The translations under genes and the position numbers were made by a program. This document shows positions 26,493 through 36,272 of a stretch of DNA of 64,000 bases, piece after piece (within the stretch, counting starts at the first letter, position 1; each line of letters opens with the position of its first letter). The stretch lies in NCBI GenBank assembly GCA_002320815.1, contig DCLA01000120.1, positions 1 through 64,000 on the forward strand, read 5' to 3'. The notes beneath the pieces were generated by a model. That model saw only the letters and a program-made list of their open reading frames with translations, did not search any database and was not told where the DNA came from. The DNA is from Myxococcales bacterium UBA1660 (GTDB taxonomy: Bacteria > Myxococcota_A > Polyangia > Polyangiales > Houyiibacteriaceae).

Positions 26493-28983
26493 GAGGAAGC
26501 GCCGGAGGGGGACGGGAGCACCGGTCGGGGGACCTCCCTCTCGGCCGCGCGCGCGTCGGAGGAGGCGACCGCCGCCCACGCTCATCGAGAAGGCGGCCTT
26601 CGCAGCTCTTGCAGCAACGTTGGTCCTCGGTCCGCAGCTCTTCGGAGGTGCGTTCCTGTGGGCGGCGTGGGTGAGCGTCGTCTCCGCGATGGTCGCGTTG
26701 GCACTGACGTCGGTGAGCGGACGGTCCGAGAGCTCGCCGTCGATGGCGGTCTGGGGGCTAGGGGGCGCAGTTTCGGTCACCGCCTTGCAGATGCTCCCCG
26801 TGCCGTCGGCCGTTCTCGCCTCGCTCTCCAGGCGACGGTACGAGGAGCTCGCGCGAAGTCTGGAGATCATCGACGGGGAGGCGCCGTCGTTCATCGCACC
26901 TACGATGGACCCGGGCGGGACCCAGCTCGCGTTCCTGACCGGGGCTGCCGTTCTCGCGGTCTATCTCTCCGCCCGGAACCAGGTGCTCGCGGGGCACCGA
27001 CGGAACGTGCTCATGGCGGTTGCCGGGGCGGCGGTCGTCATGGCGGTGATGGCGGGGTTGCATGCAGCGGTCGGGTTGGACGCCGTGTTCGGTGTCTATC
27101 GGCCGACGCGAGCCCACGCTCACATCCTGGCGCCGTTGATGAACCAGAATCATCTCGCCGCTCTCCTGGCCACAGGTGCCCCCCTGTGTCTCGCTTTCGC
27201 TGTCGAGGCGTCCAAGAGCCCGCCGCAGCGGCTCGGTTGGGCGCTCGGCGGCCTATTCTGCGCCGTCCTCGTCCCCCTGACCGGATCCCGGGGAGGCGTG
27301 GTGGGACTCTTGATCGGGCTCTTCCTTTGGGCAGGAGGCGCGATCTGGCTGCGCCGCCGCAAATCCGGGAGTGTCCGGGCAGGTCAGGTCTTCGCCGCGA
27401 TGGCGGGGGTCCTCGCCGTCATTGGAGCTGGGGCTTACATGGGCGCCGAGACGATCCGGGGAGAGGTCGAGGCTGGCGACCTCAGCAAGCTCGAGATTGC
27501 AGCGGAGTCCCTCGGGCTCGCGCTGTCGTTCCCATTCTTCGGGGTGGGGCGTGGTGCCTTCTCCGTAGCGTTCCTCGACGCCGATGGCTCGGCGGGTCGA
27601 TACACCCATGCGGAGAACCTGCCGGCTCAGTGGATCGTCGAGTGGGGGTGGCCCGTGGCAGTCGCGCTGATGCTGATCCTCGCGTGGGGCGTGTGGCGGA
27701 GCGCCAATCGAGTCCGTCGCTTGAGCAGCGTGGCGGCCGTGGCGGCCGTCGTCGGCCTCGTCGCGCACGAGATGGTGGACTTCAGCCTCGAACTGCCCGG
27801 GATGGCCATCGTCGGAAGCGCGCTTCTCGCGGCCTGCATCGAACCGTCGCCCCGTCGAGCCCAGTCCGAAGACGCTTCTACGGGCAGACGGTGGACCCCA
27901 TGGGTGGTCTTGGCTCTTGGCGTGAGCTTGGCGGCCATCGGTGTTTTCGGTCACCCGAGCCGCCCCCACGATGAGGCTGAGCATCTCCTGCGGGCCAGTC
28001 GAGAGTCGACGCTGACGGACGAGCGACTGGAAGCCGCGTTGAAGGCACACCCCCTGGAACCCGGGGCCTTCATGGTCGCTGGCTACCGGCGGCTTCAAAG
28101 CCGCGAGCCAGACACCGCGGTCTATCTGAACCGGGCGATGGAGCTCGCACCCGGATGGCCGGGGCCACATCTGCTCGCAGCGGCCTGGTTGTCTCGAATG
28201 GGGCGGCCGGGGCAGGCCGTCTTGGAGATGCGCGCCGCCGAGGAACTCGTCCCGCTGGCATCGATTCAGGTGGCGTGCGACTGGGCAGCCCGCGACCCAG
28301 ACGAGGCCGCAGACCACCTCCTGGACGCCGCCCCTCGCGAGCAGGAGGCTTCCCTCGCCTTCCTGGAGCGGCTCCGCGCCTGCGCCCCGAACGACTCGGG
28401 GGTGGCGGTTGCCGTCGACGCTCGGCTCGGGGAGATCGACCCCGACCATCCAGGCATGACCCGCCGGCGAGCGGCCCAGGCCGAGACTCTGGCGGAGCGG
28501 CTCGACCTCCTTCGCCAAGCCCATGGGCGCCGACCCGACGACGCTGAACTCCGACTCGAGTTGGCGCGGGCTCTCCTCGACGCCGACGAGGCCGATGAGG
28601 CCAGCGAACTGCTGGCAGACACTGGAGCGGATGAGGCGACGTGGAGGCTTCGAGCGAGAGCTCGGCTGGACCTCGGCGACGAGGCGGGGTTCGCCGATGC
28701 CATCGGCCAGCTGCGTGGCCGGTCAGCTGGCTCGGGGCGCTCCCTCGCCGACGTCTACCGATTCGAGGGGCGACTGCGCGCGACTGCCGGTGACCGATCC
28801 CGCGCCCTTCGTGCATTTACCAAGGCAATGGAGCTCTACCCCTCGGCGGAGACCTACAGAGAAGCTGCCCGTGCGGCCGAGAGCCTCGGTCTCGGAGCAC
28901 GGGCGGCGGCGACGTGGTCGCGCTCATGCGAGCTCTTCGGGAACGCCGAGGCGTGCCGCCGTGGGGCGTCTCCCGATGAATGA
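26467..28983 (+). CDS. O-antigen ligase/polymerase family membrane protein with C-terminal TPR region
   Basis: The protein has 838 residues. A very basic N-terminus (PRRKRRRG) is followed by about 10-12 membrane helices to roughly residue 510. Family motifs MNQNHLAALLATG and PLTGSRGGVVGLLIGLFLW mark the Wzy_C/WaaL-type core, and HEMVDFSLELPGMA is the conserved periplasmic His region. Residues 520-838 are soluble helical repeats of TPR type (LDLLRQAHGRRPDDAELRLE, ALRAFTKAMELYPSAETYRE). It starts within the dehydratase gene. It may ligate or polymerise the glycan. Another polymerase candidate lies at 32117, so the two probably have different jobs. Confidence 0.85.
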   Translation: MDRPQNRPRRKRRRGTGAPVGGPPSRPRARRRRRPPPTLIEKAAFAALAATLVLGPQLFGGAFLWAAWVSVVSAMVALALTSVSGRSESSPSMAVWGLGGAVSVTALQMLPVPSAVLASLSRRRYEELARSLEIIDGEAPSFIAPTMDPGGTQLAFLTGAAVLAVYLSARNQVLAGHRRNVLMAVAGAAVVMAVMAGLHAAVGLDAVFGVYRPTRAHAHILAPLMNQNHLAALLATGAPLCLAFAVEASKSPPQRLGWALGGLFCAVLVPLTGSRGGVVGLLIGLFLWAGGAIWLRRRKSGSVRAGQVFAAMAGVLAVIGAGAYMGAETIRGEVEAGDLSKLEIAAESLGLALSFPFFGVGRGAFSVAFLDADGSAGRYTHAENLPAQWIVEWGWPVAVALMLILAWGVWRSANRVRRLSSVAAVAAVVGLVAHEMVDFSLELPGMAIVGSALLAACIEPSPRRAQSEDASTGRRWTPWVVLALGVSLAAIGVFGHPSRPHDEAEHLLRASRESTLTDERLEAALKAHPLEPGAFMVAGYRRLQSREPDTAVYLNRAMELAPGWPGPHLLAAAWLSRMGRPGQAVLEMRAAEELVPLASIQVACDWAARDPDEAADHLLDAAPREQEASLAFLERLRACAPNDSGVAVAVDARLGEIDPDHPGMTRRRAAQAETLAERLDLLRQAHGRRPDDAELRLELARALLDADEADEASELLADTGADEATWRLRARARLDLGDEAGFADAIGQLRGRSAGSGRSLADVYRFEGRLRATAGDRSRALRAFTKAMELYPSAETYREAARAAESLGLGARAAATWSRSCELFGNAEACRRGASPDE

Positions 28984-29052
28984 GCACTTCCCACCCGGCA
29001 ACTGTCCACTTGCCGGGCCCACTGCGTCATCGCAACCTCTCCGGCCGAACCC

Positions 29053-31209
29053 GTGAGCGAATCGACCAAACCCACCGGATCCTTCGACGTGCAGAGCCTG
29101 CTCCAGGCCCTGCTGCGCTATCGATGGCTCGTCCTCGCCTTGGTCACGCTCGGGACGGTGGCCGCTGCGCTCTACTCGATGCGGCTCCCCCGAATCTACG
29201 AGGCGCGCAGTACCCTGGAGTACGATCCCAACCCGATCCGTCCCCTGGGTCGGGAGGTCGAGGACGTCGCCGACCCAGTGGGTAGCTTCTGGGCCTCTCG
29301 GGAATTCTTCGAGACCCAGAACCGAATCATCGCGAGCCGAGCGGTCGCCGAGCGAGTCGTGACGCGCTTGGGACTACAGCACGATCGGGTCTTCTTCGGC
29401 GAGTCCGAAGCCGAGTTCGAGCCGCGGGAGGTGGAAGAGACGGCGCTTCGCCTACGCTCGATGATCTCCGTCGAGCCGGTGGAGGGGACGCGGCTGGTGC
29501 AGGTCGTCGTGCAGCACGTCGAGCCCGAACGCGCCAAGATTCTCGCGAACGAGGTGTCGGCCGCCTACATCGACAAGACCATCGAGGACCGCATGGGTTC
29601 GACGGTGACGGCGCTCGACTGGCTCGGTCAGCAGCTGGACCAGCTCCGAGGGGAGCTGAACGACGCGGAGCTCGCTCTGCATTCGTTCAAGGAGGAGCAC
29701 AACATCCTCTCGGTTTCCATGGAGGACCGGCAGAACCTCGTCGCGAGCGAGATGGAGGCCTACAACGCCGCGCTGACCGAGGTTCGGACACGCCGGATCA
29801 ACCTCGCTGCCCGAGCACAACGGCTCCGGGCGGCGCTCTCCGACGACCCGCTGGAAGCGGATGCCTCGGTCCTCGAAGGGATGGAGGGGATCGCGGAGTT
29901 GCGCCAGGGCTTGCGAGAGAAGCTGGCGGAGCGGGAGGCTTTGAGCACCCGGTATGGACCGGCACACCCGCAGATGGCTGCACTGAGCAACCAGATCTCG
30001 GAGCTGCGAACCCAACTCAGCCAGGAGCTGGCGATGGTGGCCGCGTCGGCCGAGGCCGATTTGACGGAAGCTCGGAGGATCGAACAGGGTTTGGGCGGAG
30101 CCTTGGACGAGGCGCACGAGGCGGGGTTGGCCCTCAACCTTCGCGAGATCGAGTACGAGCGGCTCAACCGAGAGCGCGAGAACAAGGCGAAGCTCTACGA
30201 GGTCGTTCTCGCCAGAACGACCGAGACCAACCTGACTCGCATGCTTCGGAGTACGCACGTCCGACAGGTGGACTCCGCGCTCACCCCTTCGGCGCCAGTG
30301 AGCCCCAACGTCCCGATGATCGTCGGTGCCGGTGTCGTCTTGGGCCTGCTCCTCGGTCTCATGCTGGCCCTGGGTCTCACGCTCCTCGACCGACGGCTCA
30401 AGACGCTTCGAGACGTCGAGAGCCTCGGTGCGACCGTGCTCGGCATCCTCCCCCGGATCGACGACGAGACCGCTGCGAACATGCAGGTCGACCGAGACCT
30501 CCTGGTTCACCAGAAGCCGATGTCGACGGCCGCGGAGTGCGCTCGCACGATCCGAACGAACCTGATGTTCATGAATCCGGACTCCCCGCCGCGGAGTCTC
30601 CTCGTCACGAGTCCGACGCCGCGTGACGGGAAGACCACGGTGGCGACGAGCCTCGCCATCTCGATCGCGCAGAGCGGAAGAAAGGTCCTGTTGATCGATA
30701 CGGATCTGCGTCGACCGCGAGTTCACAAGGCGTTCGAGATTCCAGGGTCGATCGGGGCCACCTCGGTGATCATCGGCGAGAAGTCGCTGGGTGAAGCGGC
30801 GTCTCCGACGATGGTCGCGGGGCTCGACGTGTTGCCCTGCGGGCCCATTCCGCCGAACCCGTCGGAACTTCTCCACGGTCGAGGCTTCCAGCGTCTCTTG
30901 GCCGAGGCGAGAGAGAAGTACGACCGCGTCATCCTCGACAGCCCTCCGATCGGCGCGGTGACCGATGCCGCGATCATCGCGCCCCAGGTCGACGGGGTGA
31001 TCGTCGTGGTCAAGGCCAACCGAACCACCCGGGACGGTCTCGTCGCGACGGTCCGGCAGCTTTCGAGCGTTGGGTCGGTGATCCTCGGATCCGTGGTGAA
31101 CGACGTCGACCTCAAGGCGTCGTCTCACGGCGGCTACTATCAGTACTATCGGTACGACTACTACGGCCCCGAAGTCCCCGCCGGCGACGGCCAGGGCGAG
31201 GCCGCATAG
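29053..31209 (+). CDS. wzc: Polysaccharide co-polymerase with BY-kinase domain (Wzc-like)
   Basis: The N-terminal Wzz domain has a first helix near residue 27-45 (YRWLVLALVTLGTVAAALYS), a long periplasmic coiled coil and a second helix near 417-440. The cytoplasmic tyrosine kinase domain has Walker A TPRDGKTT (about 520), Walker A' LLIDTDLRRPR and Walker B VILDSPP. The C-terminal Tyr cluster GGYYQYYRYDYYGP is the autophosphorylation tail. Wzc controls chain length and assembly of Wzx/Wzy polymers by phosphorylation cycling. GTG 29053 is the start. A phosphatase of the Wzb type was not found in the window. Confidence 0.95.
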   Translation: MSESTKPTGSFDVQSLLQALLRYRWLVLALVTLGTVAAALYSMRLPRIYEARSTLEYDPNPIRPLGREVEDVADPVGSFWASREFFETQNRIIASRAVAERVVTRLGLQHDRVFFGESEAEFEPREVEETALRLRSMISVEPVEGTRLVQVVVQHVEPERAKILANEVSAAYIDKTIEDRMGSTVTALDWLGQQLDQLRGELNDAELALHSFKEEHNILSVSMEDRQNLVASEMEAYNAALTEVRTRRINLAARAQRLRAALSDDPLEADASVLEGMEGIAELRQGLREKLAEREALSTRYGPAHPQMAALSNQISELRTQLSQELAMVAASAEADLTEARRIEQGLGGALDEAHEAGLALNLREIEYERLNRERENKAKLYEVVLARTTETNLTRMLRSTHVRQVDSALTPSAPVSPNVPMIVGAGVVLGLLLGLMLALGLTLLDRRLKTLRDVESLGATVLGILPRIDDETAANMQVDRDLLVHQKPMSTAAECARTIRTNLMFMNPDSPPRSLLVTSPTPRDGKTTVATSLAISIAQSGRKVLLIDTDLRRPRVHKAFEIPGSIGATSVIIGEKSLGEAASPTMVAGLDVLPCGPIPPNPSELLHGRGFQRLLAEAREKYDRVILDSPPIGAVTDAAIIAPQVDGVIVVVKANRTTRDGLVATVRQLSSVGSVILGSVVNDVDLKASSHGGYYQYYRYDYYGPEVPAGDGQGEAA

Positions 31210-31226
31210 ATCCTCGGGAGACCCCC

Positions 31227-32132
31227 TTGCAGCCCTCCGGAACCCCCATGGTGACGGTCATGATGCCTTGCTATCAGGCAGCAGCGACTCTCCCCACTGC
31301 GCTCGCGTCCCTCCGCGTTCAGACGATGAGGGATTGGCGGTGTGTCTGCGTCGATGACGGATCGACGGACGAGACATGGAAGCTTCTGCGGGAGGCTGCG
31401 CAGCACGACGGACGCTTCGAGGTCCACCGCTTCCCGCAGAACCGGGGAAGGGGGGCGGCGCGCCAGTTTCTACTGGAGCGGGTCGAGACCTCGCTTCTCG
31501 CGTTCTTGGACGCCGATGATTGGATGTTCCCGACTCGTCTCGACCAGCAGGTCCGCCGGCTGACGCGAGAGCCGGAACTCGCGGCCATCGGGTCGCCGAT
31601 GGTGATCTTCGACGAAGACGAGAAGGCGGTCGGACTCGCCCCTGCGTATGCCCCGCGGCCGGGAATGTCATCTGGAACGTTCGACGTTCCCGTGCCCCCT
31701 GGTCTGAACTTTCCGGCGTCGATGATCCGCGCCGACCTCGCCCGCCGGGTCGGGTTCGACGAACGTTTCCTTCGCTCGCAGGACAGTGACATGTTGTTGC
31801 GAGCACTGCTTGGCCGACGGGTCGCGGTGCTCGACGCCCCGGTCTACGCCTATCGGCGCGCGGCGATGACCCTTCCGAAGACGCTTGATGGGTATCGCTT
31901 TCGCATTCGGGCCCACGCGAAGCATCTCCGCGACTACCCGTCTGCGGTGGCGCCCACGATCGCGAAGACTCTGGCCAAGATGTTGGCGTACCGTGTCGCC
32001 GGTCTCGTTGGCCAGCAGGACCGGTTGATGGACCGGCGCTACGGGGCGATGACCCGCGAGGTAGAGCAGGCTTACCGAGCCGCCCATTCGATCGTCGAAG
32101 CGGGCCGCGAGACTGCGTGGACCAAGGACTGA
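31227..32132 (+). CDS. Family 2 glycosyltransferase
   Basis: This is a GT-A fold enzyme of 301 residues: VTVMMPCYQAAATLPTALAS, CVDDGSTDETW, AFLDADDWMFPTRL (the DxD-type metal/nucleotide motif) and FLRSQDSDMLLRALL near the acceptor site. TTG 31227 lies 6 bases after GGGAG; the ATG at 31248 (MVTVMMP) has a poorer ribosome binding site but is also possible. There are no membrane helices. Its 3' end overlaps the Wzy gene by 16 bases. It should add one sugar of the repeat unit on the cytoplasmic face. Confidence 0.9.
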   Translation: MQPSGTPMVTVMMPCYQAAATLPTALASLRVQTMRDWRCVCVDDGSTDETWKLLREAAQHDGRFEVHRFPQNRGRGAARQFLLERVETSLLAFLDADDWMFPTRLDQQVRRLTREPELAAIGSPMVIFDEDEKAVGLAPAYAPRPGMSSGTFDVPVPPGLNFPASMIRADLARRVGFDERFLRSQDSDMLLRALLGRRVAVLDAPVYAYRRAAMTLPKTLDGYRFRIRAHAKHLRDYPSAVAPTIAKTLAKMLAYRVAGLVGQQDRLMDRRYGAMTREVEQAYRAAHSIVEAGRETAWTKD

Positions 32133-33310
32133 ATTCCAGTATCGCGCCGATTGCGCGCGGTTGGATGGCCATGTGGGCCCTCCTGTTGCTCGGGATTCCG
32201 ATCTATGTTTTTTCGTCTGGGCTCCCGCAGCCAGCCGACATGGGTCTCGCCCTCTTTCTCGGTATCGCTGCGCTCACATGTCAGCGATATGTTCTATCGG
32301 ACGAACGTCGGGTGGCCGTGCTCCTCGTTCAGTACGTCGTGTGGGTCGCCGTGGTGAACCTCACGTGGTCGCTCTTGGTCGGCTATGAGCCCATGTTCTT
32401 TTTCTCTACGGCCTTCGCGATCTTCAATGCGGTCGTCCTCATTGGGTTTCTCGCCTTCGGGAGTAGAAGTCCGGCGCAGGTGCTTCGTGTTACCGGGCGC
32501 GCGACGGCGATCGCGTTGATGGCGCTCGGCGTACTTGCCGTCCTCCGCCCCGGAATGACGAATGGCACCCGCCTTGTGCTGTTCTTCAACAACCCCAACC
32601 AGCTCGCGTACTACGCTCTCGGCGCCCTGACGGTCGTCATGCTCGCGCACCGCGGAAATCCTCTTTCTAGAGTGTTGCTCTTTGGTGCAATTGCGGCCGC
32701 CGGGTTTCTGATTTTTCGCACTTACTCGCGGGCCGCCCTCGGCGCGTACGCCGTGCTTTGTGCCGTGCCCTTCGTGCGCCGTCCGGTCTATATCCTGCTC
32801 GCGTGTCTTCCTTTATTGGTGATCGCGGTTCAATCGGAAGAGGCGATCAGCAGTGACCCGCTCTGGCAGCGGCGGGTCTCCGAAGCCGGTTCGCAAGAGT
32901 TCGGGGACTACATGGAAGACCGAGGCGTAGACCGACTCGTCCGGAACCCAGAGTACCTTCTCTTTGGCGCGGGCGAGGGGAAGTACTTGCGTTTTCATCC
33001 TCTCGGCTTGGAGTTGCACTCGAGCCTCGCTTCGATTCTCTTCTGTTATGGGCTGATCGGATTGATACTCATCGGAAGGGTGGCCATTGCGATCGCCAGA
33101 AGAGTGCCGGTCGATGTCGCGATGTATCTTCTGCCATCGGTCATCTACAGCCTCTTTCATAACGGGATGAGATTCAGAATTTTTTGGCTCAGCATCTCGG
33201 TCGCGGCACTTCTTCCGCGGGTTCTGGCGAGCCCGCGCGAGCAGACCGAGTCTGAACCGCCGCTGCCCGCGGCGGAACCCTCCGCGTCTAGCCCCATACG
33301 GTGTGTCTGA
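32117..33310 (+). CDS. O-antigen/EPS polymerase (Wzy-like) membrane protein
   Basis: The 397 residues contain about 10 membrane helices. FFNNPNQLAYYALGALTVV, FLIFRTYSRAALGAYAV and LGLELHSSLASILFCYGLIG form the pattern of Wzy/O-antigen ligase proteins (NPNQ, SRA, and the HSS loop). GTG 32117 overlaps the glycosyltransferase gene, and the stop is directly followed by the asnB ATG. By eye the DNA is richer in A/T (runs such as TTTTTT near 32207, TTTTTCT near 32399) than its neighbours, as often seen for wzy genes. Wzy joins lipid-linked repeat units in the periplasm. Confidence 0.82.
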   Translation: MDQGLNSSIAPIARGWMAMWALLLLGIPIYVFSSGLPQPADMGLALFLGIAALTCQRYVLSDERRVAVLLVQYVVWVAVVNLTWSLLVGYEPMFFFSTAFAIFNAVVLIGFLAFGSRSPAQVLRVTGRATAIALMALGVLAVLRPGMTNGTRLVLFFNNPNQLAYYALGALTVVMLAHRGNPLSRVLLFGAIAAAGFLIFRTYSRAALGAYAVLCAVPFVRRPVYILLACLPLLVIAVQSEEAISSDPLWQRRVSEAGSQEFGDYMEDRGVDRLVRNPEYLLFGAGEGKYLRFHPLGLELHSSLASILFCYGLIGLILIGRVAIAIARRVPVDVAMYLLPSVIYSLFHNGMRFRIFWLSISVAALLPRVLASPREQTESEPPLPAAEPSASSPIRCV

Positions 33311-35161
33311 ATGTGCGGTATTTTTGGCGTTTGGTTTCTGGACGGCCGTCTCCCACGCGCGGGGGATGTCGAACGGGCACGCGACACGATGGTCAGCCGG
33401 GGTCCCGACGATGCGGGTATCCACATCGAGCCGGGGGTCGGGTTGGCCCATCGGCGCCTCTCGATCATCGATCTGACGCCCGCCGGTCGGATGCCGATGG
33501 CCGACGAAGAGGAGACCACGTTTCTGGTATTCAATGGCGAGGTCTACAACTTTGCGGAGCTGCGGTCCGAGTTGGAGACGCTTGGTCATCGGTTCCGGAC
33601 GCGCACGGATAGTGAAGTCGTCCTTCGCGGCTACCGCGAGTGGGGCGTGGAAGTCTTCAATCGCCTCGACGGGATGTTCGCCATCGGCATATGGGATCGC
33701 AGGCGGCAGGAGATGATCCTGGCGCGAGATGCTGCTGGCGAGAAACCTCTCTTCTATGCCTGGGACCGGCGGCGCCTGATCTTCGGCTCTACGCTGGACT
33801 CGATCCTCGCCTGGAAGGAGCCCTGGTCGGTCGATGAGGAGGCGGTCGGCGACTACCTCGGGTTCGGTTTCGTCCGCGCTCCTCGGACCGCCGTGAGCGG
33901 AGTACGGAAGATGCTGCCTGGCACCTACGCGGTCTTCTCCACGAGGGCTGAGCCGCGAGTCGGTACCCACTTCGCGATGTTGGACCCGGCTCGGGCAGGG
34001 GAGCAGGCGCTGAGCTTGGACGAGGTCGAGGACAGGGTTCGAACCGCGGTCCACAGCAGGTTGGTCGCGGACGTGCCTCTGGGGGCGTTCCTCTCGGGGG
34101 GGGTGGACTCGAGTTTGGTTTGCGCCCTCATCGCAAAGGCGCGGGAGGTTCGAACCTACACGATTGGTTTCGACGACCCCCGGTACGACGAGAGCCGCCA
34201 TGCGCGGGCAGTAGCTGAGCACTTGGGGCTGGAGAGTGTGACCCGGGTCATTTCCGAGGCCGAAGTCCTCGCCGAGGTCCCCGAAGTGTTGCGGGCTTTC
34301 GACGAGCCGATGGCCGACTATTCGGCGCTTCCCACGCTCGCCGTATCGCGGCTCGCCCGCAGCGAGGTCACGGTCGCAGTGACCGGCGATGGAGCGGACG
34401 AGCTCTTCGGTGGATACCGCTACTACAGTGCCGTCCGCGGTTTCGCGGCGTACGCTCGAGTACCCGCCCCCCTCCGACGCGCCGTTGCGGCCGCGGCCGG
34501 CCGAGTTGCCATGTCTGATCGCGTCGACCGCGCGCTGCAACGCACGCGGTGTGCCGATGTCGCAGAGTTCTTTGCGAACAGCGGCTTCTTCAGAGGCGCT
34601 GTGGCTGGCGGCAGCCTCGGGGTGGTTCGACCTGACTTGGTCGGACGGGCGCCCGGCATCGTCGCGAGCTTCCACCGAGGCTCGTCGCCCCCCGCGGACC
34701 CGGTGGCCGCAGGAATGGCGTGGGACGTCGCGAACACCCTGCCGGAGGCATGGCTCTGCAAGGTCGACCGCTGTTCCATGGCGGTGAGTCTCGAGACTCG
34801 CGCACCTCTTCTCTCGAAGGACGTCATCCACCTCGCGCAACGGCTCCCGATGCGGGACAAGGTGCGGATCGACCAGCGCAAGGTGGTCTTACGTCGCCTG
34901 CTGAAGCGCTACCTCCCGGAAGAACTCGTCGACCGGCCCAAGCAGGGGTTCACGCCGCCCATGGCCCGCTGGATGCGGGGCGAGCTCGCTCCGCGCTTGG
35001 AGAAACTTCGGTCATCGGCCCTCGCGGAGCGAGGGCTGGTTTCCGCGGCGGGTCTGGGCTCGCTCGTGACCGAGCACGTGGACGGGCGCGCCGACCATGC
35101 CCAACTGCTGTGGTCGGTCTTGGCCCTCGACACCTGGATGACCGACCGCGGCCTGGCGTGA
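33311..35161 (+). CDS. asnB: Glutamine-hydrolysing asparagine synthetase-like amidotransferase
   Basis: The 616 residues hold an N-terminal glutaminase with Cys2 (MCGIFGVW), MVSRGPDDAGIHIEPGVGLA and EVYNFAELR, and a C-terminal AMP-forming synthetase with the PP-loop LSGGVDSSLVCAL (about 262), DGADELFGGYRYY and LCKVDRCSMAVSLETRAPLL. The start directly abuts the wzy stop. In EPS loci such proteins probably transfer amide nitrogen to a uronic acid or other sugar carboxylate, fitting the two dehydrogenase genes here. Housekeeping asparagine synthesis cannot be excluded. A G8 run (34096-34103) lies in the PP-loop codons. Confidence 0.92.
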   Translation: MCGIFGVWFLDGRLPRAGDVERARDTMVSRGPDDAGIHIEPGVGLAHRRLSIIDLTPAGRMPMADEEETTFLVFNGEVYNFAELRSELETLGHRFRTRTDSEVVLRGYREWGVEVFNRLDGMFAIGIWDRRRQEMILARDAAGEKPLFYAWDRRRLIFGSTLDSILAWKEPWSVDEEAVGDYLGFGFVRAPRTAVSGVRKMLPGTYAVFSTRAEPRVGTHFAMLDPARAGEQALSLDEVEDRVRTAVHSRLVADVPLGAFLSGGVDSSLVCALIAKAREVRTYTIGFDDPRYDESRHARAVAEHLGLESVTRVISEAEVLAEVPEVLRAFDEPMADYSALPTLAVSRLARSEVTVAVTGDGADELFGGYRYYSAVRGFAAYARVPAPLRRAVAAAAGRVAMSDRVDRALQRTRCADVAEFFANSGFFRGAVAGGSLGVVRPDLVGRAPGIVASFHRGSSPPADPVAAGMAWDVANTLPEAWLCKVDRCSMAVSLETRAPLLSKDVIHLAQRLPMRDKVRIDQRKVVLRRLLKRYLPEELVDRPKQGFTPPMARWMRGELAPRLEKLRSSALAERGLVSAAGLGSLVTEHVDGRADHAQLLWSVLALDTWMTDRGLA

Positions 35162-35177
35162 CGGCTCCTGGCGCCGT

Positions 35178-36269
35178 TCAGAGGCCCATGGGAGCAATCA
35201 TCGACGAGTTCACCCGGTGGACGTCGTACTTGGTCTCGGCGAGCGTGCGACTCCGTGTGCCCATGGCGCGGACCTTTGCGGGACTCGCCGCCAGCCGGTT
35301 CATCGCATCGTGCAGGGCCTGGGCATCTCGAGGCGCTACCAAAATGCCGTTGGTGCCATCGACGGTTTCGCGACAACCGGGCGCGTCGGTGGTGATCACG
35401 GCACGACCAGTCGCCATGGCTTCGAGTACCGAGCGGGGTGTTCCCTCGCGGTAGGAGGGGAGTACGAAGACGCTGCAGCTCGCGAGCTCGGGGCGAACAT
35501 CGGCGACACTGCCCGGCCACTCGATGAAGCCCCTGGACGCCGCTTCGCGCAGCCGCCGCTCGATAATCTCCGACCCGGCCTCCAGAGGGCCGACGAGTCG
35601 GATTCGGAGTTTGCCTCTCGACTCGAAGGCCACGTCCAGCAGTTCACCCACACCCTTCTCACGGTGCATACGCCCGACCATCAGAAACGTGGGGCGACCC
35701 TCGGGGAGGGGGCGTTCTGGGTATTGATCGAGGTCGATGCCAGAGCCATTGACGACGATGGCTTCGGTAGTCGACGGGAGCACCCTTCGGTCCCGGAGGG
35801 TGTCCCTGTCGTCTGGATTGTGGAAGAACACGCCGCGGCAGAGGCTGAAGGCACCTCGTAGCATCCCGCCTGCCACGAGAGTGACGGCAGAGCGGGTGCC
35901 CACGGTGAAGGCCGTCCCCAGCCCCGACATCATCGCGTAGCGGCGGGGAACCCGCGCGAGGGCTGCTGCGTACGTGCCATAGGCGGCGAGCTTTGGTGTG
36001 TAGGAGAGCACGATGTCCGGGCGAGCCTCGGTCAGTGCTCGGGCGAGGGAGGCCATCGTCGGGACCTCTCCCAACGGCGAGACCCCTCGACGCTCCAGAG
36101 GGAACGAATGCACGGTGACTCCCTCGCTTTTCAACTCGTCTTCGATGTCCGACACGGGGGCGCCGGCGAAGGCGTGGACCTCGTGCCCACGGTCGCGAAT
36201 CGCGAGCAGGAGTTGCTTCCGAAAACGCGCGAGGTAGCGGGCGTCCCCTCCGATCAAGCCGAAGCGCAT
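35178..36269 (-). CDS. Family 4 glycosyltransferase (PglA/WbpT-like)
   Basis: The protein has 363 residues and a GT-B fold. N-terminal domain: FGLIGGDARYLARFRKQLLL, SYTPKLAAYGTYAAALARVP, GLGTAFTVG. C-terminal nucleotide-binding domain: PTFLMVGRMHREKGVGELLD, VFVLPSYREGTPRSVLEAMA (the EX7E motif), and VITTDAPGCRETV. The LSYTPKLAAYGTYAA and GLGTAF motifs are those of transferases that add the second sugar to an undecaprenyl-diphospho-HexNAc. The WecA-type gene lies 3 bases upstream in the same operon, which fits. Donor sugar unknown. Confidence 0.9.
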   Translation of the reverse strand: MRFGLIGGDARYLARFRKQLLLAIRDRGHEVHAFAGAPVSDIEDELKSEGVTVHSFPLERRGVSPLGEVPTMASLARALTEARPDIVLSYTPKLAAYGTYAAALARVPRRYAMMSGLGTAFTVGTRSAVTLVAGGMLRGAFSLCRGVFFHNPDDRDTLRDRRVLPSTTEAIVVNGSGIDLDQYPERPLPEGRPTFLMVGRMHREKGVGELLDVAFESRGKLRIRLVGPLEAGSEIIERRLREAASRGFIEWPGSVADVRPELASCSVFVLPSYREGTPRSVLEAMATGRAVITTDAPGCRETVDGTNGILVAPRDAQALHDAMNRLAASPAKVRAMGTRSRTLAETKYDVHRVNSSMIAPMGL

Positions 36270-36272
36270 GCG

